Below, piece after piece: positions 9,116-16,902 of a stretch of DNA of 64,000 bases. This stretch comes from Arthrobacter sp. SLBN-112. Its GTDB lineage: Bacteria > Actinomycetota > Actinomycetes > Actinomycetales > Micrococcaceae. The position numbers were made by a program, and so were the translations under genes. Location: the NCBI RefSeq assembly GCF_006715225.1, contig NZ_VFMU01000001.1:3844001-3908000 (forward strand), read 5' to 3'. Every line of letters starts with the position of its first letter. The stretch's first letter is position 1. The notes beneath the pieces were generated by a model. That model saw only the letters and a list, made by a program, of their open reading frames with translations, ran no database searches and was not told where the DNA came from.

Positions 9116-9715
9116 GTGGAAGACAGGAAGCTGCGGATCGCAGCTGTAGGAGACGAACTGCTGGCCGGACTGGGCGATCCCAGGGCGCTTGGCTGGCTGG
9201 GCCGCGTCCTGGCCCGCACTCCCCAGGACGGCATGCTCCTGGAAAGCTACTCCCTCCCCTGTCCGCAGGAAGGTACGGAGGGGCTGGCCGCGCGCTGGCT
9301 GGATGAAGCCGGCCGGCGTTTCAGCGCGCAGGCGGAGAACAGGCTGGTCATCGGCCTGTCCGGACGGGACATCGAGTTTGGCCTCTCCACGGCACGGAGC
9401 AGGCTGAACCTGGCCAACATCCTGGACTCGGCTTCCCAGAACCGGATCGAGGTTTTTGTTGTGGGGCCGCCTCCGACACTTGATCCGGCGCAGAACCGGC
9501 GGCTTGACGAACTGAACACCGCCTTCGCCGACGTCACCACCCGCCGCAAGCACCTCTATGTCGACACGTTCTCGCCGTTGTTGAACCACGAACAGTGGCG
9601 CCAGGATCTTGCGGCCAACGGCGGAACCCCCGGCCAGGCGGGGTATGGCCTCATGGCATGGCTGGTGCTGCACCGCGGCTGGTTCCAGTGGCTCCGCCTG
9701 GATGCACCCCAGTAA
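9116..9715 (+). CDS. SGNH/GDSL-type hydrolase
   Basis: 199-aa cytosolic protein with an SGNH-hydrolase pattern. Block I is diverged (AAVGDELLAGLGDP, Asp-Glu in place of GDS). LVIGLSGRDIEFG resembles block III, and VFVVGPPPTLDP is a typical core strand. The C-terminal region (YVDTFSPLLNHEQW, then NGGTPGQAGYGLMAWLVLHRGW) has the position expected for the DxxH block, but the usual H is not clear. Start is GTG at 9116 with AAAGAGG upstream. Because the nucleophile serine is not obvious, the enzyme may be inactive or use another residue. No signal peptide is visible. Confidence 0.65.
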   Translation: MEDRKLRIAAVGDELLAGLGDPRALGWLGRVLARTPQDGMLLESYSLPCPQEGTEGLAARWLDEAGRRFSAQAENRLVIGLSGRDIEFGLSTARSRLNLANILDSASQNRIEVFVVGPPPTLDPAQNRRLDELNTAFADVTTRRKHLYVDTFSPLLNHEQWRQDLAANGGTPGQAGYGLMAWLVLHRGWFQWLRLDAPQ

Positions 9716-9731
9716 CCCCTTTCGAGATACC

Positions 9732-9781
9732 TTGACCCCGCCTCGCGGCAGCATTACGTTGGACTGAAACGCGATATATCG
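9732..9781 (+). promoter_or_regulatory. Promoter and PadR-type operator of the DUF4097-padR operon
   Basis: TTGACC (9732-9737), a 17-bp spacer and TACGTT (9755-9760) form a good sigma-70-type promoter. A 10-bp perfect palindrome, CGATATATCG (9772-9781), lies just after the expected transcription start. That is the right place for autorepression by the PadR regulator encoded in the operon, and AT-rich ATAT dyads are typical for PadR proteins. The pairing is an inference. Confidence 0.6.
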
Positions 9782-9797
9782 TCTTATGGAGGGGACC

Positions 9798-10631
9798 ATG
9801 ACCGGGCAGGCCTGGACTGTTACAGAGGCGCAAACGATGGACATCGACGGCGTGACGTCCTTGAAGCTGGGCATGGTCCGGGGCAGGTTTCAGGTCGTAA
9901 CGCACTCCGGACCAGGGGTCCGGCTGGAGCTTGCCGAGGTGCACGGCGATCCGGTGGCCGTGTCGCTCAACAGCGGCAGGCTGGAAGTGCGGCATCAGCT
10001 GCACGGTGCCCAGGGCTGGTTCAAGAACCTCATGGAGACGGTCAACCACAACAGCGAGAATTCCGCTGTCATCACCATCGCCGTTCCCCAAGGGGTGGAG
10101 GTCGAGGCAGGTACCGTCAGCGGTGAGGGACTCATTTCGGGCGTCTCCGCCCATGTCCGGCTGAACACCGTGTCAGGTTCGGTGGTGGCGGACAGCACCA
10201 CCGGCGAGCTGCAGGTGACCACCATCAGCGGCAGCGTGGACGTGAGGAACCACCGCGGCGTGCTCACCGCCAAGAGTGTCTCCGGAACGGTCACCGCCTC
10301 CGGCCACTTCACCAATGTCCGCACCAACACCGTGAGCGGCCACCTCAGCGTCGAGCTGCTCGGCTTTACCCGCGACTTCGGCTCCAACTCGGTGTCCGGG
10401 GACCTTACCATCAGGATGCCGCACGACGTCGGCGCCGATATCGTGGCCAAATCCGCCGGCGGAGCGGTGATCCTTGACGGCCGGCAGTGCCTCCTGGCCA
10501 ACGGCAAAGTGGAAACCATTGCCGGTCCGGACGGGCAACTGATGCTCGTCCGGACCAATTCGGTGTCGGGCAGGACTACCATCGTCCACGCTCCCGAACC
10601 TGTTGACGGTGGCGGGGAAGCCCACGGCTGA
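9798..10631 (+). CDS. DUF4097 family beta-strand repeat protein
   Basis: 277-aa protein made of repeated short beta units with the pattern xVSGxV (EAGTVSGEGLISGV, LNTVSGSVVAD, TTISGSVDV, AKSVSGTVTA, TNTVSGHLSV, SNSVSGDLTI, TNSVSGRTTIV). This is the hallmark of DUF4097/adhesin-like beta-solenoids. Molecular function is unknown; such proteins are often co-encoded with PadR regulators or envelope-stress genes. ATG at 9798 is preferred over ATG at 9786 because GGAGGGG lies just upstream of it. The gene overlaps the padR start by 1 bp. No signal peptide or membrane segment is seen. Confidence 0.85.
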   Translation: MTGQAWTVTEAQTMDIDGVTSLKLGMVRGRFQVVTHSGPGVRLELAEVHGDPVAVSLNSGRLEVRHQLHGAQGWFKNLMETVNHNSENSAVITIAVPQGVEVEAGTVSGEGLISGVSAHVRLNTVSGSVVADSTTGELQVTTISGSVDVRNHRGVLTAKSVSGTVTASGHFTNVRTNTVSGHLSVELLGFTRDFGSNSVSGDLTIRMPHDVGADIVAKSAGGAVILDGRQCLLANGKVETIAGPDGQLMLVRTNSVSGRTTIVHAPEPVDGGGEAHG

Positions 10632-11092
10632 TGCCGCCCGTCTTCGCACACGGTGCGTTGCGCCTCTATCTCCTGGCCCTGCTGGAAGGCGGGCCCAAGC
10701 ACGGCTATCAGCTCATCAAGGCGCTCAAGGACCGGTTCGGCGGGACCTACTCCCCCAGCGCCGGAACCATCTACCCCCGCTTGGGCAAGCTCGAGGAGGA
10801 CGGCCTGGTGGCCACCGAACGGGCCGGACGGCGCACCAACTACCGCATCACCGCCGACGGCCTTGCCGAACTGGACCGGCGCCGGGAGGATGTGGCCGGG
10901 GTCGAGCATGACATCGCGGCCTCCCTGCAGAGGCTGGACGTGGAACTGATGGTGCAGAAGTTCCGCGACGAGCTGTGCGCAGACCTCCGGCAGCAGGGCA
11001 TACACCGTCCCATCAGCCCCGGGACACTGGAAACCGTCAGGGCAGCCCTGGACCAGGCCCGCGCTGCCATCCGCAGCACCCTCCAGTCTTAG
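10631..11092 (+). CDS. PadR family transcriptional regulator
   Basis: 153-aa winged-helix regulator with the PadR pattern: LYLLALLEGGPKHGYQLIKALKDRFGGTYSPSAGTIYPRLGKLEEDGLV and a C-terminal helical dimerisation region. It overlaps the upstream DUF4097 stop (TGATG), so it is co-translated. It most likely binds the CGATATATCG palindrome at 9772-9781 and represses its own operon. The ligand is unknown. Confidence 0.9.
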   Translation: MPPVFAHGALRLYLLALLEGGPKHGYQLIKALKDRFGGTYSPSAGTIYPRLGKLEEDGLVATERAGRRTNYRITADGLAELDRRREDVAGVEHDIAASLQRLDVELMVQKFRDELCADLRQQGIHRPISPGTLETVRAALDQARAAIRSTLQS

Positions 11093-11215
11093 GCCCGGCG
11101 TCTCCTCCTGCCGCGCTGCCGCAGGTCATCCGCCCTTCCCGGTTCGCGGGCCGCCACATCATGTGGGAGACTTGAGGGCAGCTCTTTTTGAGTACCAACA
11201 GTAAGGAGGCCAGCT

Positions 11216-11290
11216 ATGAGCAAGCGTGCACGCAAGCGTCGTGACCGTAAGCGTGGCGGCGCGAACCACGGGAAGCGCCCCAACACCTAG
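11216..11290 (+). CDS. Short basic ribosomal protein of the bL37 type (24 aa)
   Basis: A 24-residue peptide, MSKRARKRRDRKRGGANH plus GKRPNT, extremely rich in Lys/Arg. AAGGAGG sits 6 nt before the ATG, and the gene is closed by a hairpin at 11318-11355. Length and the ANHGKRPN ending agree with the small actinobacterial large-subunit protein bL37, as I recall the family; no alignment was run. It is too short for ordinary gene callers. The alternative is another short basic ribosome-associated peptide. Confidence 0.75.
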   Translation: MSKRARKRRDRKRGGANHGKRPNT

Positions 11291-11317
11291 GCAAATGCCA
11301 GGAACTACGGTTCAAGC

Positions 11318-11355
11318 AAAGGACCCCGCAAGCCAATCGGCTTCCGGGGTCCTTT
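11318..11355. terminator. Bidirectional terminator between bL37 gene and rsrA
   Basis: Stem AAAGGACCCCGCAAGCC (11318-11334), loop AATC, and complementary arm 11339-11355 with one mismatch. It ends in CTTT on both strands. It lies between convergent genes and can stop transcription from each side. Confidence 0.85.
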
Positions 11356-11392
11356 GCTGTCTGCGGCCCTGTTCCGCTCACACGGCTTATGC

Positions 11393-11653
11393 CTATGCCT
11401 CCACGGGACGGATGGCGTGGATCCTGTCCAGGATGGCGTTCTTCAGGTTGTCCGGAGCGGACTCCGTGCAGGAACGCTTGACCATGTTGCGGATGACGCA
11501 CTCCAGGTCATACTGTTCCGTGCACTCAGGGCAGTCATCAAGGTGGTTCTTGATTTCCGTAAGGTCCTCGCGGGTCAGTGCCCCGTCAAGGTATTCGTAG
11601 ATGCGTTGCATCCGGGTGTCGTCGCAATCGCCCAATCCCTGGCAGTCGCTCAT
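11393..11653 (-). CDS. rsrA: Mycothiol-system anti-sigma factor RsrA
   Basis: 86-aa zinc-containing anti-sigma factor (ZAS family) that holds SigR inactive until disulfide stress. The zinc-binding HxxxCxxC motif is HLDDCPEC, preceded by CGLGDC-type cysteines near the N-terminus (CQGLGDCDD). The ATG overlaps the sigR stop by 4 bp, so regulator and sigma factor are made together. In known RsrA proteins, oxidation forms a disulfide, releases zinc and frees SigR. Confidence 0.93.
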   Translation of the reverse strand: MSDCQGLGDCDDTRMQRIYEYLDGALTREDLTEIKNHLDDCPECTEQYDLECVIRNMVKRSCTESAPDNLKNAILDRIHAIRPVEA

Positions 11654-12423
11654 TTCCTGTTCTCCTGTGCTTTGCTTCCTGCCGCATCCGAGGCATCGGC
11701 GGCCGTTTTGAATCCCCGCTCGGCGGCATATTCCGCGAGCATGTCCCGCAACATTCGCCGGCCGCGGTGGAGCCGGGACATCACCGTGCCGATAGGCGTG
11801 TTCATGATGTCTGAGATTTCCTTGTAGGCGAAGCCCTCCACGTCGGCGAAGTAAACCGCCAGGCGGAACTCCTCCGGAATATCCTGCAGCGCCCGCTTCA
11901 CGTCCGAATCCGGGAGGTGGTCCAGCGCTTCAGCCTCGGCCGAACGCAGCCCGCTCGAGGTGTGTGATTCCGCCCGTGCCAGCTGCCAGTCCTCAATGCT
12001 GTCCGAGTTGGACTGCAACGGCTCGCGCTGCCTCTTCCGGTAGAGGTTGATGTATGTGTTGGTCAGGATCCGGTACAACCAGGCTTTCAGGTTCGTACCC
12101 GGCTTGTACTGGTGGAAGGCGGAGAAAGCCTTGGTGTAGGCCTCCTGCACCAGGTCTTCCGCGTCGGACGGGTTCCGTGCCATGCGCATGGCAGCGGAGT
12201 ACAGCTGGTCGACGTACTGCATGGCGTCGCGTTCAAAGCGAAGGCGGCGCTGTTCCACGCTCTCGGTGGAGACGTCCAGCGCGCCGTCCCCGGTTTCCGC
12301 GTCAGCGGCCACCGGGACAGGTCCTGCCTGTCCGGCAGGCACGGGCGCGGAACCGGCCTTCCCGTTCACTTCGCCGGGGGTAGCCTCATACATGGCCGCA
12401 ACGGCCGGGTCCAGGGTGTTCAT
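11650..12423 (-). CDS. sigR: RNA polymerase ECF sigma factor SigR/SigH
   Basis: 257-aa group IV sigma factor of the thiol-oxidative stress response. Region 2 contains [23 protein letters not shown] and [20 protein letters not shown]. Region 4 contains [44 protein letters not shown]. The frame is open to 12627, so the start is uncertain: ATG 12423 (AAGG just upstream) is chosen, and ATG 12462 has a better GGAG spacing. A perfect SigR promoter lies at 12607-12634, consistent with autoregulation. A Gly/Pro/Ala-rich N-terminal tail precedes region 2. It overlaps rsrA by 4 bp. Confidence 0.92.
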   Translation of the reverse strand: MNTLDPAVAAMYEATPGEVNGKAGSAPVPAGQAGPVPVAADAETGDGALDVSTESVEQRRLRFERDAMQYVDQLYSAAMRMARNPSDAEDLVQEAYTKAFSAFHQYKPGTNLKAWLYRILTNTYINLYRKRQREPLQSNSDSIEDWQLARAESHTSSGLRSAEAEALDHLPDSDVKRALQDIPEEFRLAVYFADVEGFAYKEISDIMNTPIGTVMSRLHRGRRMLRDMLAEYAAERGFKTAADASDAAGSKAQENRK

Positions 12424-12606
12424 TGCCTTCAAGTCTACTGTCAGGCTCCCTGCACGGGGCATGCCGTACTCCGGCGGCTCTGAGGCCAGCTTGTCCACTG
12501 CCACCGGTCCCGCCTGCCTGGTTCCGTCCAACACCTTCCCCAAGGGCCAACTCCGCTCTGTATCGGGTGAATGATCGTCGGGCCCCGTGTCGCGGACCCG
12601 TTTGCC

Positions 12607-12634
12607 ATAACCGCCTCCCACGGGCAAATATTCC
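12607..12634 (-). promoter_or_regulatory. SigR-dependent promoter of sigR-rsrA
   Basis: Read on the minus strand: GGAAT (complement of 12630-12634), exactly 18 bp, then GTT (complement of 12609-12611, in the context GTTAT). This is the SigR/SigH consensus GGAAT-N18-GTT. It implies a 5' leader of about 140-180 nt and positive autoregulation under oxidative stress. Confidence 0.85.
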
Positions 12635-12699
12635 CCAAAAGTGCAAGACTAGGACCGACTCCGCCGCTCGCCGCGGCTCGTCCATCCAGGAGGAAATCC

Positions 12700-13248
12700 A
12701 TGCCCTTTGTCCGCACCCTCGCACGGCCCATGCTTGCCTCCAGTTTCGTTCTTGCCGGACTGGATAAGCTCAGGAACGCCGACGACACCGCACAGCAGCT
12801 CTCACCGCTGCTGCGCAAGGCCGCAGCCTCGCTCCCCTTCCAAGCGAACGAAAAGACCCTCGCCCGGGTCATCGGCGGGACCCAGGTGGGAGCCGGTGTC
12901 CTGTTCGGCCTTGGTAAGTTCTCCCGGCTGTCAGCCGGCCTGTTGACGGTGATTTCGCTCCTGAACACCTTTGTTGAGTGGCGCAGTGCGGACATCAGCA
13001 GCAAGGAAGGGCGCGAAGGCCGCCGGAACCAGCTGCTCAAGAACCTCTCGCTGAGCGGCGGCGCCCTGCTCGCTTCCGTTGACACCGCTGGCAAGCCCGG
13101 CCTGGCCTGGCGCGCCGAGCACCTGGCGGCCGGTGCCCGCAGGAATGCCTCGCATCTGGCCGCCGACGCCCGCAAGACCACCACCAAGAGACTGAACAAG
13201 GCGGACAAGGCCGTGCGCCGCGCCGTCGAACACGCCACGGGAGCATAA
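12700..13248 (+). CDS. DoxX family membrane protein
   Basis: 182-aa protein with DoxX-type hydrophobic segments in the N-terminal 120 residues (PMLASSFVLAGLDKLRN, VIGGTQVGAGVLFGLGKFSRLSAGLLTVISLLNTFV). The C-terminal tail is Ala/Lys/Arg-rich and probably cytoplasmic (about residues 130-182). AGGAGG precedes the ATG at optimal distance. It runs 6 bp ahead of aroA, so the two may be co-transcribed. DoxX proteins are associated with redox balance in membranes, in keeping with the divergent sigR, but the exact role is not known. Confidence 0.82.
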   Translation: MPFVRTLARPMLASSFVLAGLDKLRNADDTAQQLSPLLRKAAASLPFQANEKTLARVIGGTQVGAGVLFGLGKFSRLSAGLLTVISLLNTFVEWRSADISSKEGREGRRNQLLKNLSLSGGALLASVDTAGKPGLAWRAEHLAAGARRNASHLAADARKTTTKRLNKADKAVRRAVEHATGA

Positions 13249-13254
13249 ACACGA

Positions 13255-14637
13255 ATGACCGCAGCAGCTGCCACCCGGGACGGCTCCGGAATACCTGTCC
13301 ACCATTGGGCCGCGCCTTTTGCGTTCCGGCCCGTTGACGCCACCGTGACGGTGCCCGGATCGAAATCCCTGACCAACAGGTACCTGGTCCTGGCAGCCCT
13401 CGCGGACGGCCCGTCCCGGCTGCGGGCGCCCCTGCATTCCAGGGACTCGGCGCTCATGGTCGACGCACTCCGGCAGCTCGGTGCCGTTATCACCGAAGTA
13501 CCCGGGGACGGCGCCTTCGGTCCCGACCTGGAGGTGGTGCCGCTGCCGGCGGCAGCGTCGGCTTCGTTGACCAGGATCGACTGCGGACTCGCCGGCACCG
13601 TCATGCGGTTCGTTCCGCCGCTGGCAGCGCTCCGCAATGGAGCCAGCCTGTTCGACGGCGACCCCCACGCCCGTAAGCGGCCCATGGGAACCATCATCGA
13701 GGCCCTCAAGGCCCTGGGCGTGGCCGTCTCCGCCGAAGACGGCAGCGCGCCGTCGTCGCTCCCCTTCGTGGTGGAAGGCAGCGGCGCAGTGCGCGGCGGG
13801 CATCTGGTGATCGACGCCAGCGCCTCCTCGCAGTTCGTCTCCGCCCTCCTCCTGGTGGGGGCGCGGTTCGACGAGGGCCTGCACCTGGAACACGTGGGCA
13901 AGCCGGTGCCCAGCCTGGACCACATCAACATGACGGTGGCCGTCCTGCGCGGCGCCGGCGTGTCAGTGGACGATTCCGTCCCCAACCACTGGGTTGTGGC
14001 GCCTGGTCCCATCCGCGCCTTCGACCAGCGGATCGAACAGGACCTGTCCAACGCCGGGCCCTTCCTTGCGGCGGCCCTCGCCTCGCGGGGGACGGTTCGG
14101 ATTCCCAACTGGCCGGCGGAAACCCAGCAGGTGGGAGACCTTTGGCGCGGAATCCTGGCCAGCATGGGCGCCACGGTGACCCTGGCTGACGGCGTCCTGA
14201 CCGTCACCGGCGGCCCGGAGATCAAGGGCGGTGACTTCGCGGACACCAGTGAACTGGCTCCGACGGTGGCAGCCCTGTGCGCCCTGGCCTCGGGACCTTC
14301 CCGGCTCACCGGGATCGCCCACCTGCGGGGGCATGAGACGGACCGGCTCGCGGCCCTGGTGGCGGAGATCAACCGGCTCGGCGGCGACGCCGAGGAAACC
14401 AGCGACGGCCTGGTGATCCGGCCCGCCCCGCTGCATGCCGGCGTCGTGCACAGCTACGCGGACCACCGCATGGCCACGGCGGGCGCCATCCTGGGACTCG
14501 CGGTGGAGGGCGTCCAGGTGGAGGACATCGGCACCACCGCCAAGACCATGCCGGACTTCCCACAGCTGTGGGCCGGCATGCTGGCCCAGGAAGCGGGGTC
14601 CGTAGCCGGACCGGAAGGGCGCGTCAGTGGCGCGTAG
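13255..14637 (+). CDS. aroA: 3-phosphoshikimate 1-carboxyvinyltransferase (EPSP synthase)
   Basis: 460-aa sixth enzyme of the shikimate pathway, joining shikimate-3-phosphate and PEP. Diagnostic segments are VPGSKSLTNRYLVLAALADGPS (S3P/PEP-binding Lys-Ser), DCGLAGTVMRFVPPLAAL, DGDPHARKRPMG, DASASSQFVSALLL and VHSYADHRMATAGAILGL. The LAGTVMRF variant (in place of LGNAGTAMR) is the form common in actinobacteria. Stop overlaps the rsgA GTG start by 11 bp, so translation is coupled. Confidence 0.96.
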   Translation: MTAAAATRDGSGIPVHHWAAPFAFRPVDATVTVPGSKSLTNRYLVLAALADGPSRLRAPLHSRDSALMVDALRQLGAVITEVPGDGAFGPDLEVVPLPAAASASLTRIDCGLAGTVMRFVPPLAALRNGASLFDGDPHARKRPMGTIIEALKALGVAVSAEDGSAPSSLPFVVEGSGAVRGGHLVIDASASSQFVSALLLVGARFDEGLHLEHVGKPVPSLDHINMTVAVLRGAGVSVDDSVPNHWVVAPGPIRAFDQRIEQDLSNAGPFLAAALASRGTVRIPNWPAETQQVGDLWRGILASMGATVTLADGVLTVTGGPEIKGGDFADTSELAPTVAALCALASGPSRLTGIAHLRGHETDRLAALVAEINRLGGDAEETSDGLVIRPAPLHAGVVHSYADHRMATAGAILGLAVEGVQVEDIGTTAKTMPDFPQLWAGMLAQEAGSVAGPEGRVSGA

Positions 14638-15742
14638 CACTGGTTCCTGGGACGAATCGGACGTTCGCATCCGTCCCAGCAAGAAGGGTTCCCGGCCACG
14701 CACCAAGGACCGGCCCAGCCATGACGACGCCGTGACCGGACGGATCATCACGGTGGACCGGGGCCGGTATACAGCAGTGGTGGACGAGGACTCGGAAAAC
14801 GAGCGCGTTGTCATTGCCGCGCGCGCCCGGGAACTGCGCCGCTCCCCCGTCGTTGCGGGCGATTTCGTGTCGCTGGTGGGGGACGTGTCCGGCGCACCGG
14901 ACACGCTGGCCCGGCTGGTGAAGATCCAGGACCGCCATACGCTCCTGCGCCGCAGCGCCGACGATACCGACCCCATTGAGCGCGCGGTGGTGGCCAACGC
15001 GGACCAGTTGGTGATCGTGGTGGCTGCGGCCAACCCGGAGCCCCGCACGGGATTCATTGACCGCGCGCTGGTGGCCGCCTACGACGCCGGGATCGAGCCC
15101 ATCCTGCTGGTCACCAAGGCCGACGTCAAAGACCCTGCTGAACTCCTTTCCAACTACACTCACCTGGACTTCCCGGTCATCATCAGCCGGACCGCCGATG
15201 CCCAGGCGTCGGGCATCGACGCCCGGTCCGATGACGGCCTCTCGGCGCGGCTGGACAGCGCGGCAGTGGCTGCCCTCCGTGACCACCTCGACGGCAAGGT
15301 CACCGTGATGCTCGGGCACTCCGGTGTCGGAAAGTCCACCATGGTGAACGCGCTGACCGGCGCCGAGCGGGCCACCGGCGGAGTAAACGCCGTGACCGGA
15401 CGCGGCCGCCACACGTCGTCGTCCGCCCTTGCCCTGCGGCTGGCGGATGCGCCAGCCGGCAGCTGGATCATCGACACCCCCGGCATCCGTTCCTTCGGCC
15501 TGGCCCACGTGGACCCGGACCGGATCCTGCGTTCATTCCCTGACCTCTCCCCCGGCATCGAGAAGTGCGAACGGGGCTGCAAGCACACGGCAACCGCGGT
15601 GGACTGTGGCCTCGACGACTGGGTGGCGGCCGGACACGCGGGCCCCACCGGCCCTGCCCGGCTGGCGTCCCTGCGGCGGTTGCTGGGAGCGGATCCACGG
15701 ATGGAAGCACAGGAAACCAAGGAGCTCGGCAGCGTCAACTGA
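14627..15742 (+). CDS. rsgA: Ribosome small-subunit-dependent GTPase RsgA
   Basis: 371-aa circularly permuted GTPase that helps late 30S maturation. It has an N-terminal OB-fold (TGRIITVDRGRYTAVVDE to GDFVSLVG) and a permuted G domain with the order G4 (VTKADV), G1 (GHSGVGKST), G2 (T in GRGRHTS) and G3 (DTPGIRSF). The C-terminal zinc site is CERGCKHTATAVDC. The start is GTG at 14627 inside the end of aroA. Confidence 0.95.
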   Translation: MARSTGSWDESDVRIRPSKKGSRPRTKDRPSHDDAVTGRIITVDRGRYTAVVDEDSENERVVIAARARELRRSPVVAGDFVSLVGDVSGAPDTLARLVKIQDRHTLLRRSADDTDPIERAVVANADQLVIVVAAANPEPRTGFIDRALVAAYDAGIEPILLVTKADVKDPAELLSNYTHLDFPVIISRTADAQASGIDARSDDGLSARLDSAAVAALRDHLDGKVTVMLGHSGVGKSTMVNALTGAERATGGVNAVTGRGRHTSSSALALRLADAPAGSWIIDTPGIRSFGLAHVDPDRILRSFPDLSPGIEKCERGCKHTATAVDCGLDDWVAAGHAGPTGPARLASLRRLLGADPRMEAQETKELGSVN

Positions 15743-15786
15743 CGCGTTCTCCCGGCAGAACCGTTTGCAGACGGTAGTTTGGAACC

Positions 15787-16599
15787 ATGATCCAACCCGC
15801 TTCGAGCTACAACGATGACCTGCGCCTGGCCCATGTCCTGGCCGACTCCGTGGATGACCAGACAATGAGCCGCTTCAAGGCCCTGGACCTCCACGTTGAG
15901 ACCAAGCCGGACCTGACGCCGGTCACCGACGCGGACAAGGCCGCCGAGGAAGCCATCCGCGGCCAGCTCTCCCGATCCCGGCCCCGCGACGCCGTCCTGG
16001 GCGAGGAGTTCGGGAGCACCGGCCACGGTTCGCGGCGCTGGATCATCGATCCCATTGACGGGACCAAGAACTTTGTCCGCGGCGTTCCGGTGTGGGCCAC
16101 GCTCATCGCCCTCGTGGACGAGGGTGAACCGGTGGTGGGCGTGGTCAGCGCCCCGGCCCTTGGCAAACGCTGGTGGGCGGCGAAAGGCATGGGCGCGTAC
16201 ATGGGGAGGTCCCTTGCCGCCGCCACCCGGCTCCGCGTCTCCGACGTGTCGAAGCTTTCCGACGCCTCCCTCTCCTACTCCAGCCTGGGCGGGTGGAAGG
16301 AACGCGGAAACCTTGACGAGTTCCTTGGCCTGACCGAGGACGTCTGGCGGACCCGGGCCTACGGTGATTTCTGGTCGTACTGCATGGTGGCCGAGGGCTC
16401 TGTGGACATCGCCTGCGAACCGGAGCTGAACCTCTATGACATGGCCGCCCTGGTGCCAATCGTGGTGGAGGCCGGCGGCCGGTTCACATCCCTGGAAGGC
16501 GAGGACGGCCCGTTCGGCGGAAACGCCCTGGCCACGAACTCAATCCTGCACTCAGAGGTCCTGCACCGCCTGAACCCATACCTGGACGACCTGCTGTAA
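15787..16599 (+). CDS. hisN: Histidinol-phosphatase, inositol monophosphatase family
   Basis: 270-aa magnesium-dependent phosphatase. Motifs of the inositol-monophosphatase fold are [15 protein letters not shown] and [25 protein letters not shown], with a C-terminal [23 protein letters not shown]. The [12 protein letters not shown] / RAYGDFWSY pattern matches actinobacterial HisN, which makes histidinol. The aroA-rsgA-hisN order is common in actinobacteria. A strong bidirectional-looking terminator follows. Confidence 0.9.
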   Translation: MIQPASSYNDDLRLAHVLADSVDDQTMSRFKALDLHVETKPDLTPVTDADKAAEEAIRGQLSRSRPRDAVLGEEFGSTGHGSRRWIIDPIDGTKNFVRGVPVWATLIALVDEGEPVVGVVSAPALGKRWWAAKGMGAYMGRSLAAATRLRVSDVSKLSDASLSYSSLGGWKERGNLDEFLGLTEDVWRTRAYGDFWSYCMVAEGSVDIACEPELNLYDMAALVPIVVEAGGRFTSLEGEDGPFGGNALATNSILHSEVLHRLNPYLDDLL

Positions 16600-16631
16600 C
16601 TGATGCGCTTTCCGCATAAAAGCGAATAATG

Positions 16632-16669
16632 CGACGCCGGACACCTTCCTGGGGAGGTGTCCGGCGTCG
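16632..16669. terminator. Terminator after hisN
   Basis: Stem CGACGCCGGACACCT (16632-16646) with AGGTGTCCGGCGTCG (16655-16669) and an 8-nt loop. An outer A/T-rich pair (CGAATAA with TTATTCG) extends the hairpin, and the 3' side is TTTATT. Confidence 0.9.
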
Positions 16670-16751
16670 TTTATTCGGCTGTGCGTAATAAACGCCTTAA
16701 CAATTGCCGCGGCTTCAATCCTGGCCGCCCCATGTCCTACGCTTTTAGGCA

Positions 16752-16868
16752 GGTCACGAGTGCCAGCGCAAAACCCCGGTTTGCTGGCCGGCAACCCTCC
16801 ATTCGCGGTGGGGTGCCCCGGGTGACGACCAGGCCGGTCCGGAGCGGATGCGGCAAGCGCGGATTCCC
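16752..16868 (+). ncRNA. SAM-IV riboswitch
   Basis: The leader has the conserved order of the actinobacterial SAM-IV class: GGTCACGAGTGCCAGCG, an apical CCCCGGTTTGCTGG hairpin, CCGGCAACCCTCC, GCGGTGGGGTGCC, CCGGGTGACGACC, and a 3' pseudoknot element ending in GCGGCAAGCGCGG. TACGCT at 16738-16743 is a likely -10 just before it. The riboswitch ends about 35 nt before the GTG of the aminotransferase-fold gene and should reduce its expression when S-adenosylmethionine is abundant. The match is to the remembered family consensus, not a covariance search. Confidence 0.85.
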
Positions 16869-16902
16869 CCATGGCGGAGTCCTGTCATCAAGTGAGGTCT
16901 CT

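Noticed and set aside
5174..9874. Long open frame (1566 codons) on the minus strand across kgd
   Set aside because: Antisense shadow of the GC-rich kgd gene; Gln/Arg/Val-rich with no family features and no start context.
12427..12627. sigR start at TTG 12627
   Set aside because: Lies inside the -35/-10 region of the SigR promoter, so the transcript from that promoter cannot include it.
12441..14372. 643-codon minus-strand frame across aroA and the DoxX gene
   Set aside because: Antisense shadow with Ser/Arg/Pro bias; both plus-strand genes have clear motifs.
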